Shown: positions 40,961 through 48,236 of the stretch, piece after piece
How positions within the stretch are numbered: position 1 is the stretch's first letter
Layout of the letters: the number at the start of each line of letters is the position of its first letter
Assembly (NCBI RefSeq): GCF_023074185.1
Contig: NZ_JADPKY010000030.1
Coordinates: forward strand, 1 to 64,000
Direction: 5' to 3'
Source: Bradyrhizobium sp. 132
GTDB taxonomy: Bacteria > Pseudomonadota > Alphaproteobacteria > Rhizobiales > Xanthobacteraceae
Length of the DNA: 64,000 nt
Made by a program: the position numbers and the translations under genes
Notes under the pieces: model-generated
The model's database searches: none
Told to the model about the DNA's origin: nothing
Seen by the model: only the letters and a program-made list of their open reading frames with translations

Positions 40961-41665
40961 TCAGCCGCCGATGCCGAGCCGCTTCAGCACTGACACGGTC
41001 AGCCGCTCGCAGCGCCACCCGGCGAACGGGAACGCATCCATCACCAACGGACCGATCTCCTTCTCGACGTTCTCGCGCAGCATGGTGCGGGCACGGTGCA
41101 GCCGCGTCTTCACGGTCTCGGGCTTGACGCCGAGCAGCTCGGCGGTCTCCTCGATGTTCATGCCTTCCATGACGCGTGCGACGAAGACCATGCGGAAGAC
41201 ATCCGGCAACTCGTCGATGGCGCGCTCGACGACGCGCTGGATTTCACGTTGGGCCATGGTCCTTTCCGGATCGCCTGCGGGAGAAAAGGGAAATTTTATG
41301 ATCTGCGCCTCGAGCATCGCTTCGGGCACCGAGCCGAGCTCGACATGCGGCTTGGCGCTTCGCGCCCGGCCAAGCGCCTCGTTGATGGCAATGCGCGACA
41401 GCCAGGTCGACAGTCCGGACTCGCCGCGGAACCCATCGAGATGGGTGAAGGCGCGGACGTAGGTTTCCTGAACCACATCCTCGGCTTCGCTGTCGCTGCG
41501 CAAAATCCCGCGCGCCAGCCGATAGAGCCTGCGGTTGTTGGCCTGCATGATCTCACGGAGCGCGGCCTCGTCCCGGCCCCGCGCCCGGTCGACCAGTTCG
41601 GCTTCCAATGCCCGGATTTCTGATGTCTTGGCGCCGGCGGACAGGCCGGCTGCGGTCCGTTGCAT
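40961..41665 (-). CDS. ECF-type RNA polymerase sigma factor
   Basis: This 234-residue group IV sigma-70 factor has region 2 (RLYRLARGILRSDSEAEDVVQETYVRAFTHL in part) and region 4 (MEGMNIEETAELLGVKPETVKTRLHRAR in part). No anti-sigma gene follows; the DUF4142 and cupredoxin genes lie downstream on the same strand and are likely targets. Two starts are possible. The ATG at 41665 has AGGTGA six bases upstream and is preferred; the one at 41701 would add 12 residues and lacks a clear Shine-Dalgarno. Confidence 0.85.
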   Translation of the reverse strand: MQRTAAGLSAGAKTSEIRALEAELVDRARGRDEAALREIMQANNRRLYRLARGILRSDSEAEDVVQETYVRAFTHLDGFRGESGLSTWLSRIAINEALGRARSAKPHVELGSVPEAMLEAQIIKFPFSPAGDPERTMAQREIQRVVERAIDELPDVFRMVFVARVMEGMNIEETAELLGVKPETVKTRLHRARTMLRENVEKEIGPLVMDAFPFAGWRCERLTVSVLKRLGIGG

Positions 41666-41781
41666 GGCGGTCACCTGCTCGTTTCGCTTCGTTCCGGACA
41701 TTGGATGCCGGCCCAAGGGAAAGGTTCCCAACTTTCTGATCCTCTCCTCGGGGTTCCCTTGGGGAAGGGTTAAGGGATATC

Positions 41782-42651
41782 CTAGTCCGTCTCGATCGGC
41801 AGCGCCGGATCCCTTGCCCACTCGCCCATCGAGGCGTCGTAGAGCGTCAGCTTGTCGTAGCCGAGCTGCGTCAGCAGCAGCAGGTCGATCGTCGCCGAGA
41901 TGCCGCCGCCGCAATAAAGGATCACATTCTTGTCGCGGGTGACGCCTGCCGCGGCGAATTTGGCCTCGGCATCGGCAAGCGTCGTCAGCGTCTTGTCGGC
42001 ATTGGTGAGCGTTGCCGCTGATACGTTGACGCTGCCGGGAACGCGACCCGGCCGGCCGTAGCGGCTCGGCTCGAGGCCGCGATGAAATTGCGGACCGAGC
42101 GCGTTGACGATAACAGTCGCGGGATCGCCAAGCCGCGCCTTCACGGCGGTCTTGTCGACGAACAAGCCTTCGCGCGGTGTGGCCTTGAAGGTCGTGGGCG
42201 GATATCCCTTTGGGGCGCCCATCTCGAGCGGCCGCCCCTCGGCTTTCCATTTGTCGAGGCCGCCGTCGAGCACCTGCGCATCGACGCCGAGTGAGCGCAG
42301 CATCCACCAGAACCGCGTGGACCACATCATGGTGCCGATGCTGTAGAGCACGATGGTCTTGCTAGCATCGAGGCCGTGGCGGCCAAAGGCGGCCTCCAGC
42401 TGGGCTACGCCAGGCATCATGAAGAACTGTTGCGCGGAGGTGTCGGAGAACTCGCCTTGCAGGTCGAGAAAATCGGCGCCCGGGATGTGGCCGGCCTCGA
42501 ACGTCTTGTCGCCGGGCACCGCGCGATAAGGCAGGTCGCTGCCCGGCGGCACCGGCTCGTTGTAGGTCGTGCAGTCGTAGAGGCGGAGATTGGGGTCGCC
42601 GAGCTGGGCTGCGAGTTGCTCGGCGGTGATGAGGGGTGTCGGTTGGGTCAT
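41782..42651 (-). CDS. sseA: 3-mercaptopyruvate/thiosulfate sulfurtransferase
   Basis: A 289-residue two-domain rhodanese. The N-terminal inactive domain includes GHIPGADFLDLQGEFSD, and the C-terminal domain carries the catalytic Cys in ILYCGGGISA (~247). The loop CGGGI (rather than CRxG-x-R) favours the mercaptopyruvate type, making the symbol sseA likely but not certain. It transfers sulfur from mercaptopyruvate to cyanide or thiols. Confidence 0.85.
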   Translation of the reverse strand: MTQPTPLITAEQLAAQLGDPNLRLYDCTTYNEPVPPGSDLPYRAVPGDKTFEAGHIPGADFLDLQGEFSDTSAQQFFMMPGVAQLEAAFGRHGLDASKTIVLYSIGTMMWSTRFWWMLRSLGVDAQVLDGGLDKWKAEGRPLEMGAPKGYPPTTFKATPREGLFVDKTAVKARLGDPATVIVNALGPQFHRGLEPSRYGRPGRVPGSVNVSAATLTNADKTLTTLADAEAKFAAAGVTRDKNVILYCGGGISATIDLLLLTQLGYDKLTLYDASMGEWARDPALPIETD

Positions 42652-42691
42652 TGACTACTCTCCCTATCGAGGGAGTGTAGCTCTCCCCCCT

Positions 42692-42771
42692 CGTCATTGC
42701 GAGCGCAGCGAAGCAATCCCGTCTGCCTCCGCAGAAAGACTCTGGATTGCTTCGCTGCGCTCGCAATGACG
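42692..42771. repeat. Perfect 28-bp inverted repeat, intergenic element
   Basis: The arms 42692-42719 (beginning CGTCATTGCGAG) and 42744-42771 (ending CTCGCAATGACG) are exact reverse complements around a 24-base spacer. This is the familiar dispersed Bradyrhizobium repeat. It lies between two genes, the minus-strand dihydroorotase end and the sulfurtransferase start, and could act as a bidirectional transcript stabiliser or terminator (inference). Confidence 0.85.
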
Positions 42772-42791
42772 AATGTGTGGCAACACCGCGG

Positions 42792-44126
42792 CTACGCCTT
42801 CAACGTCTCCAGAAACCGCACCGGCTCGCCCTGCGACGCCGTCACGAGGTCGCCCTGCCACATCACGCGGCGGCCGCGGATGAAGGTGCCGACGGGCCAG
42901 CCTGTAACGCGGACGCCGTCATAGGGGGTCCAGCCTGCTTTGGAGGCGACCCATTTGTTGGTGATGGTCTCGCTGCGCTTGAGATCGACGATTGTGAAGT
43001 CGGCGTCGTAGCCGGCGGCGATGCGGCCCTTGCAGGCCATGTTGTAGAGGCGCGCGGGGCCGGCGCTGGTGAGATCGACAAACCTTGCCAGCGACAAGCG
43101 GCCGGCATTGACATGATCGAGCATGAGCGGCACCAGCGTCTGCACGCCGGTCATGCCGGAGGGCGAGGCAGGATAGGTCTTCTGCTTCTCTTCCAGCGTA
43201 TGCGGGGCGTGGTCGGAGCCGAGCACGTCGATGATGCCCTGCTCGATGCCGCGCCAGATCCCGGCGCGGTGATCGGCGCCGCGCACCGGCGGATTCATCT
43301 GCGCCAGCGTGCCGAGCCGCTCGTAGCATTCGGGCGCAACCAGCGTGAGATGATGCGGCGTCGCCTCGCAGGAGGCGACGTCCTTGTGGTCGCGCAAAAA
43401 CTCGATCTCTTCCTTGGTCGAGATGTGCAGCACATGGATGCGCTTGCCCGTCTCGTGCGCGAGCTTGACCAGGCGCTGCGTCGCCATCAGCGCCGCGGTC
43501 TCGTCGCGCCACACCGGATGCGAGCGCGGATCACCCTCGATGCGCAGCGATTTGCGGTCGTTGAGGCGGTACTCGTCCTCGGCGTGGAACGCGGCGCGGC
43601 GGCGGATCACCTGAAAAATGCGGCGCAGGCTTTCGTCGTCCTCCACCAGCAGCGCGCCGGTCGAGGAGCCGATAAAGACTTTGACGCCGGCGCAACCCGG
43701 CGCACGCTCCAGCACCGGCAAGTCCTGCACGTTTTCGCGGGTGCCGCCGATGAAGAAAGCGAAATCGCAATGCATGCGATGATGGGCGCGCTTCACCTTG
43801 TCGGTGAAGGTGGCCTCCGTCACGGTCAATGGCGAGGTGTTCGGCATCTCGAACACGGCGGTGACGCCGCCCATCACGGCGCTGCGGGAGCCGGTCTCGA
43901 GGTCTTCCTTCTGCTCCAGCCCGGGCTCGCGGAAATGCACCTGCGTGTCCATGACGCCGGGCAGGATGTGCAGGCCCTTGCAGTCGATCATTTCGGCGGC
44001 GGAAGCCTGCGACAGCGCGCCGATCTCGGCGATGCGGCCATTGACGACGCCGATGTCGCGGGCTCCCTCGCCGTCCTGGTTGACGACAGTGCCGCCCTTG
44101 AGGATCAGGTCGAAACGCTGGGTCAT
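42792..44126 (-). CDS. Dihydroorotase, class I type
   Basis: The 444-residue amidohydrolase has the N-terminal metal motif DTQVHFREPG (His-x-His near 59-61). The Lys that is carboxylated in relatives may be in GVKVFIG, followed by FHAEDE, HVLHIST, and SDHAPHT (~305) with the catalytic Asp. It would close carbamoyl-aspartate to dihydroorotate in pyrimidine synthesis, though class I paralogues can act on other cyclic ureides such as allantoin or hydantoins. The ATG at 44126 with GAGAGG upstream is preferred; the upstream extension is shadowed by antisense sequence. It diverges from the YgfZ gene. Confidence 0.85.
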   Translation of the reverse strand: MTQRFDLILKGGTVVNQDGEGARDIGVVNGRIAEIGALSQASAAEMIDCKGLHILPGVMDTQVHFREPGLEQKEDLETGSRSAVMGGVTAVFEMPNTSPLTVTEATFTDKVKRAHHRMHCDFAFFIGGTRENVQDLPVLERAPGCAGVKVFIGSSTGALLVEDDESLRRIFQVIRRRAAFHAEDEYRLNDRKSLRIEGDPRSHPVWRDETAALMATQRLVKLAHETGKRIHVLHISTKEEIEFLRDHKDVASCEATPHHLTLVAPECYERLGTLAQMNPPVRGADHRAGIWRGIEQGIIDVLGSDHAPHTLEEKQKTYPASPSGMTGVQTLVPLMLDHVNAGRLSLARFVDLTSAGPARLYNMACKGRIAAGYDADFTIVDLKRSETITNKWVASKAGWTPYDGVRVTGWPVGTFIRGRRVMWQGDLVTASQGEPVRFLETLKA

Positions 44127-44227
44127 GGCTGGAGGCCTCTCTCGTCCCCAAGCGCAGGGCTTGAGGTCTTGTCGTTTTTGCCTTGCGGGCTTACGTTCCG
44201 GAGCAACATGTCGCAAGAGATTTTCGT

Positions 44228-45109
44228 ATGAAATCAGCGTTTCTTCCCGACCGGGGCGTGGTGAAGGTCGCGGGCGAGGACGCGCGCAACTTCCTCAATG
44301 GCCTCGTCACGACCGATGTCGACAAGCTCAAGCCGGGCCTGGGGCGATTCGGCGCGTTGCTGACGCCGCAGGGCAAGATCACCGTCGATTTCCTGATCAC
44401 GGAGGCGCCTGCCGGCCATGGCGGCGGGTTCCTGATCGATTGCCCGAAGCCGCTTGCCGACAGCCTCGCCACCAAACTGAAATTCTACAAGCTGCGCGCC
44501 AAGGTCACGGTGGAAAACCTGTCCGACGATCTCGGCGTGCTCGCGGCCTGGGACGGCAAGCCCGCGGCCCAGCCCGACCTCGCCTTCGCCGATCCGCGCA
44601 ATGGCGAACTCGGTTACCGCATCCTGATCCCTGAAGATCTCAAACAGAAGCTCTCCGATCTGATCGGCGCCGAGCTGGTCGACGCCGCCGCATACGAGGC
44701 CCACCGCATCGCGCTCGGCGTGCCGCGCGGCGGGCTCGATTTCATGTACAGCGATGCGTTCCCGCACGAGACCAACATGGACCGCCTTTCCGGCGTCGAT
44801 TTCGACAAGGGCTGCTATGTCGGCCAGGAGGTCGTCTCGCGCATGCAGCATCGCGGCACCGCGCGCACCCGCAGCGTCAAGGTGCTGCTCGAGGATCTCT
44901 CGCCTGAGCTCGGCGTCAGCGTTCTCGCCGGCGACAAGCCGGTCGGCACGATGGGCTCGTCGGCGCAGGGCAAGGGTATCGCGCTAGTGCGCATCGACCG
45001 TGTCGCCGATGCGCTCGATGCGGGACAGGCGCTGACTGCCGGTGGCCTCGCTGTGAGGCTAGCGGACCCTGACGTTGTCCGCATTTCAGCCAAGCAGCCC
45101 ATCGCATGA
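44228..45109 (+). CDS. ygfZ: YgfZ/CAF17-like folate-binding protein
   Basis: This 293-residue GcvT-fold protein has the hallmark K-G-C-Y-x-G-Q-E motif (DKGCYVGQEVVSRMQHRG, near residues 197-214) with its conserved Cys, typical of YgfZ. The protein assists repair or assembly of certain Fe-S enzymes with tetrahydrofolate. The N-terminal FLNGLVTTDV and LTPQGKITVDF are standard. The ATG at 44228 overlaps no neighbour; the stop overlaps the tag start by ATGA, so the three genes ygfZ, tag and HD form one operon. Confidence 0.9.
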   Translation: MKSAFLPDRGVVKVAGEDARNFLNGLVTTDVDKLKPGLGRFGALLTPQGKITVDFLITEAPAGHGGGFLIDCPKPLADSLATKLKFYKLRAKVTVENLSDDLGVLAAWDGKPAAQPDLAFADPRNGELGYRILIPEDLKQKLSDLIGAELVDAAAYEAHRIALGVPRGGLDFMYSDAFPHETNMDRLSGVDFDKGCYVGQEVVSRMQHRGTARTRSVKVLLEDLSPELGVSVLAGDKPVGTMGSSAQGKGIALVRIDRVADALDAGQALTAGGLAVRLADPDVVRISAKQPIA

Positions 45110-45732
45110 GCCGTGCCCCTCGCCTGCATCCCGACGGAATCACGCGCTGCCCCTGGCCCGGCGAAGATCCGGTCTACGTCGCCTATCACGACACCGAATG
45201 GGGCGTGCCGGAGTATGACGACCGTGCGCTCTATGAAAAGCTGATCCTCGACGGTTTCCAGGCGGGCCTGTCCTGGATCACGATTTTGCGCAAGCGCGAC
45301 AATTTCCGCAAAGCCTTCGACGATTTCCAGCCGGAGAAGATCGCGCGCTACAACGAGAAGAAAGTCCACGCGCTGATGAACGATGCCGGCATCGTGCGCA
45401 ACAAGGCCAAGATCGACGGCGCGATAGCAAGCGCGAAATCCTATCTCGATATCATGGAGAAGGGCCCCGGCTTCTCGAAACTGCTGTGGGACTTCATGGA
45501 CGGTAGCCCCAAGGTCAATCATTTCAAGACCACCGCGAGCGTGCCGGCCTCGACGCCGCTCTCCATGCAGATCTCCAAGGAGCTGTCCTCGCGTGGGTTC
45601 AAGTTCGTCGGCCCGACCATCGTCTATGCCTTCATGGAGGCAACCGGCCTGGTCAACGATCATCTCGTCGACTGCCATTGTCACGCGAGCTGCGGCAAGA
45701 CGCAGCGCAAGCCTCGCCTCAAATCCAAATGA
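45106..45732 (+). CDS. tag: DNA-3-methyladenine glycosylase I
   Basis: Tag removes 3-methyladenine from alkylated DNA. The 208-residue protein has RCPWPG (the Cys of the zinc site), YHDTEWGVP (~28-36), FQAGLSWITIL (~51), FVGPTIVYAFMEATGLVNDHL (near 168-188, given in part) and the late HCHASC pair that completes the zinc snap. Length and motifs match E. coli Tag. It overlaps ygfZ and the next HD gene by four bases each. Confidence 0.92.
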   Translation: MSRAPRLHPDGITRCPWPGEDPVYVAYHDTEWGVPEYDDRALYEKLILDGFQAGLSWITILRKRDNFRKAFDDFQPEKIARYNEKKVHALMNDAGIVRNKAKIDGAIASAKSYLDIMEKGPGFSKLLWDFMDGSPKVNHFKTTASVPASTPLSMQISKELSSRGFKFVGPTIVYAFMEATGLVNDHLVDCHCHASCGKTQRKPRLKSK

Positions 45733-46343
45733 CGGCCAAGAAGTCGTCACGCGATGTGGCGTCCCGCGCCTGGCAGCGCATGCTGTCGGGCCGGCGGCTC
45801 GATTTGCTCGATCCCTCCCCGCTCGACGTCGAGATCGGCGACATCGCGCATGGGCTGGCGCGTGTCGCCCGCTGGAACGGCCAGACCATTGGCGCGCACA
45901 TCTTCTCGGTCGCGCAGCACACGCTGCTGGTGGAGACCGTGATGCGGCACGAGATGCCGCGCGTTGACCAGCGCATGCGGCTTGCCGCGCTGCTGCATGA
46001 CGCGCCCGAATACGTCATCGGCGACATGATCTCGCCGTTCAAGGCCGTGCTCGATGGCCATTACAAGGCGGTCGAAAAACGCCTGCTCGGCGCCATCCAC
46101 ATCCGGTTCGGGCTACCGCCGGTGCTGGCTGACGAGATCACGCTGGCGATCAAGGCCGCCGATCGCGGCGCGGCCTATCTGGAAGCCACCGAGCTCGCCG
46201 GCTTCAGCGAAAGCGAGGCCAGGCGCCTGTTCGGCCGCGATCCGGGCCTGTCCGACAGCGTCCGGCGCGACTATCTCACGCCCTGGACGGCGGCTCGGGC
46301 GGAGAAGCAGTTCCTGGAGCGGTTTGGCGCGGTGTTTGCGTGA
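45729..46343 (+). CDS. HD-domain phosphohydrolase (YfbR-like)
   Basis: This 204-residue protein has VARWNGQTIGAHIFSVAQHTLLV (first His residues), LAALLHDAPEYVIGDMISPFK (the HD pair) and IKAADRGAAYLEATEL (final Asp). That layout is of single-domain HD enzymes like the 5'-deoxynucleotidase YfbR. The start ATG shares bases with the tag stop (ATGA). Probable function: nucleotide or nucleoside monophosphate hydrolysis. Confidence 0.82.
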   Translation: MTAKKSSRDVASRAWQRMLSGRRLDLLDPSPLDVEIGDIAHGLARVARWNGQTIGAHIFSVAQHTLLVETVMRHEMPRVDQRMRLAALLHDAPEYVIGDMISPFKAVLDGHYKAVEKRLLGAIHIRFGLPPVLADEITLAIKAADRGAAYLEATELAGFSESEARRLFGRDPGLSDSVRRDYLTPWTAARAEKQFLERFGAVFA

Positions 46344-46368
46344 TCGTTGTCGTGAGTTAGAGTCCTCT

Positions 46369-46454
46369 GGGTGGGCAAAGGCGCCCTTGCGCCGTCCCCA
46401 CCAATTTTTCCCAAATGCGACGAAAGTGGTGGGCACGCTTCGCTTTGCCCACCC
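46369..46454. repeat. Intergenic palindromic repeat (GGGTGGGCAAAG type)
   Basis: GGGTGGGCAAAG (46369-46380) and CTTTGCCCACCC (46443-46454) are exact inverted arms, with further internal symmetry (AGGCGCCCTTGCGCC; GTGGGCACGCTTCG). This repeat is widespread in Bradyrhizobium genomes. It separates the HD gene from the phosphatase gene. Confidence 0.75.
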
Positions 46455-46491
46455 TACGAACGCCCGCTATAATCTGCGGAAAAGGTCCGCC

Positions 46492-46998
46492 ATGATTCAC
46501 GTCTGTTCCCTCGCCGCCCTTCCCCAAACCGTCCGCCTCACCAAGGCCAGCCACGTGCTGACCGTAATGGCCAATGTCGAACAGGTCGCGCGGCCGGTGT
46601 CGGTGCTGCCGGCCAACCATCTCAAGGTGTCGATGGACGACATCACCGAGGAGATCGACGGTTTTGTCGCGCCGTCCGAGAACCATATCGAGCAGGTGCT
46701 GAACTTCGTGCGCGGCTGGGACCGCGGCGCAGCGCTGGTGGTGCATTGCTATGCCGGAATCAGCCGCTCCACCGCGAGCGCCTTTGCCGCCGTCTGCGCG
46801 CTCAATCCGGATCGCGACGAGACCGAGATCGCGAAGAAGATCCGCGCGGCTTCCCCGATCGCCTCGCCGAACCGGCGCATCGTCGGCCTCGCCGACCGTG
46901 CGCTGGGGCGCAACGGCCGCATGCTGCGCGCACTCGACGAGATGGGCCCGGGCGCGATGATGGTCGAGGGCCGCCCCTTCGCGATCGAGCTCGAATGA
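46492..46998 (+). CDS. Protein tyrosine phosphatase-like (dual-specificity fold)
   Basis: A 168-residue protein with the P-loop HCYAGISRS (Cys86, Arg92; C-x5-R), preceded by ITEEIDGFVAPSENHIEQVLNFV in part, where the Asp may serve as acid. The family acts on phosphotyrosine or small phosphates, with the Ser following Arg as usual. The target is unknown. It stands between two palindromic repeats and is presumably monocistronic. Confidence 0.85.
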   Translation: MIHVCSLAALPQTVRLTKASHVLTVMANVEQVARPVSVLPANHLKVSMDDITEEIDGFVAPSENHIEQVLNFVRGWDRGAALVVHCYAGISRSTASAFAAVCALNPDRDETEIAKKIRAASPIASPNRRIVGLADRALGRNGRMLRALDEMGPGAMMVEGRPFAIELE

Positions 46999-47029
46999 GA
47001 AGAGAGTCGAATAGCAGCCCCAACGGGAC

Positions 47030-47154
47030 TGCGCTCCCTCTTCCGCTTGCGGGAGAGGGATGGGGAGAGGGTATCTCCGCATCGGGACAGTCCCCCAGAG
47101 GAGAAAGCCCTCACCCGGCGTTGCGCGCCGACCTCTCCCGCAAGCGGGAGAGGT
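47030..47154. repeat. Intergenic palindromic repeat (CTCTCCCGC type)
   Basis: The element contains the 11-bp stem ACCTCTCCCGC/GCGGGAGAGGT (47131-47141 and 47144-47154) and an inverted partner around CTTCCGCTTGCGGGAGAGG near 47040-47058. It is the third kind of dispersed Bradyrhizobium-style repeat in the window and lies between the phosphatase and nadQ-like genes. Confidence 0.7.
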
Positions 47155-47218
47155 TGCAGCGAGCCCGCGGCGAGACCGGCTCAATCAACCTTCTCACAAC
47201 ACCGGCGATCGCCACCGC

Positions 47219-48187
47219 ATGAGCGACAAGCTCCTGACGCCGATCGAGATCGGTCTGACTGCTGCGATCGTCGCGATCGAGGATCATGAACCGCTGATTC
47301 TCACCGCGCGCGGCAGCGACGGACTGGCCGGACTGCCGTTCGGCCCGTTCGATGCGCCGAGCCATCGCACTTTCGAGATCGGCCTGCGGGCCTGGGTCGA
47401 GCAACAGACGGGCCTGCGGCTCGGCTATGTCGAACAACTCTACACGTTTGGCGATCGCGGCCGGCATGCCGAGGCCGGCGATACCGGCGCGCACATGGTG
47501 TCGATCGGCTATCTCGCACTGACGCGCGCCGTCGGCGGTGAACTCGCAGCCACGAGTGCGAGCTTCGCGCCGTGGTATCGCTTCCTGCCCTGGGAAGACT
47601 GGCGCGAGGAGCCGCCGGCGATCATCGCGCGCGACATCATCCCGGCACTGACAACATGGGCCGAAGAGGAGACGCCGGAGACGACACGCGCGCTGCCGCG
47701 CCGGGATCGCGTACGGTTCTATTTCGGTCTCGACGGCGCGCCCTGGGACGAGGAGCGTGTGCTCGACCGCTACGAGCTCCTGTACGAGGCCGGACTGATC
47801 GAGGAGGCACGGCGCGACGGCCGCCCCGCGGCATTAGCGCGCAAGACGCTTCCCGTGCTCGGCACATCCATGCGCTTCGACCACCGCCGGATTCTTGCGA
47901 CAGCGATCGCGCGGCTACGCGCAAAACTGAAGTATCGTCCTGTAGTCTTTGAACTTTTGCCCGCCGAGTTCACACTCACCGAATTGCAGCACACGGTGGA
48001 GGCGATCTCCGGCCGCCACCTGCACAAACAAAATTTCCGCCGCCTGGTCGAAATGGAAGCCCTGGTCGAACCGACCGGAGTGATGTCGACACAGACGGGC
48101 GGACGTCCGGCGGCGCTCTACCGCTTCCGTCGCGACGTGCTCCAGGAGCGGCCCGCGCCAGGCTTGCGCGTTCGCTCCCGGCGCTAA
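47219..48187 (+). CDS. nadQ: NAD-biosynthesis regulator, NadQ/NrtR-like (Nudix fold + winged helix)
   Basis: The 322-residue protein opens with a degenerate Nudix domain (IGLTAAIVAIEDHEPLILTARG ... LYTFGDRGRH) whose box lacks the usual E-x-x-E-E motif, so it probably binds rather than cleaves a nucleotide such as ADP-ribose. The C-terminal part (LPAEFTLTELQHTVEAISGR and QNFRRLVEMEALV) is a winged helix like that of NrtR. This matches the alphaproteobacterial NAD regulator called NadQ, known to act on nadABC, which lie at 60907 onward with two palindromic sites upstream. The ATG at 47219 is chosen because the longer frame enters the repeat. The name is probable. Confidence 0.75.
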   Translation: MSDKLLTPIEIGLTAAIVAIEDHEPLILTARGSDGLAGLPFGPFDAPSHRTFEIGLRAWVEQQTGLRLGYVEQLYTFGDRGRHAEAGDTGAHMVSIGYLALTRAVGGELAATSASFAPWYRFLPWEDWREEPPAIIARDIIPALTTWAEEETPETTRALPRRDRVRFYFGLDGAPWDEERVLDRYELLYEAGLIEEARRDGRPAALARKTLPVLGTSMRFDHRRILATAIARLRAKLKYRPVVFELLPAEFTLTELQHTVEAISGRHLHKQNFRRLVEMEALVEPTGVMSTQTGGRPAALYRFRRDVLQERPAPGLRVRSRR

Positions 48188-48236
48188 CCCGAGAAATGCG
48201 TGATCGGCCCCTGCCCGCCGATTGCCTGGAGGCTTT

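Noticed and set aside
41702..41781. EcfG-type (GGAAC-N16/17-CGTT) promoter before the sigma factor gene
   Set aside because: A GGGAACCC occurs on the minus strand, but the spacing to the nearest AGTT is about 19 and the -10 does not match, so the site is not convincing.
42747..44231. Plus-strand 494-codon ORF opposite dihydroorotase
   Set aside because: Antisense shadow with skewed composition (His, Arg, Gly, Ala); the minus-strand amidohydrolase motifs are unambiguous.
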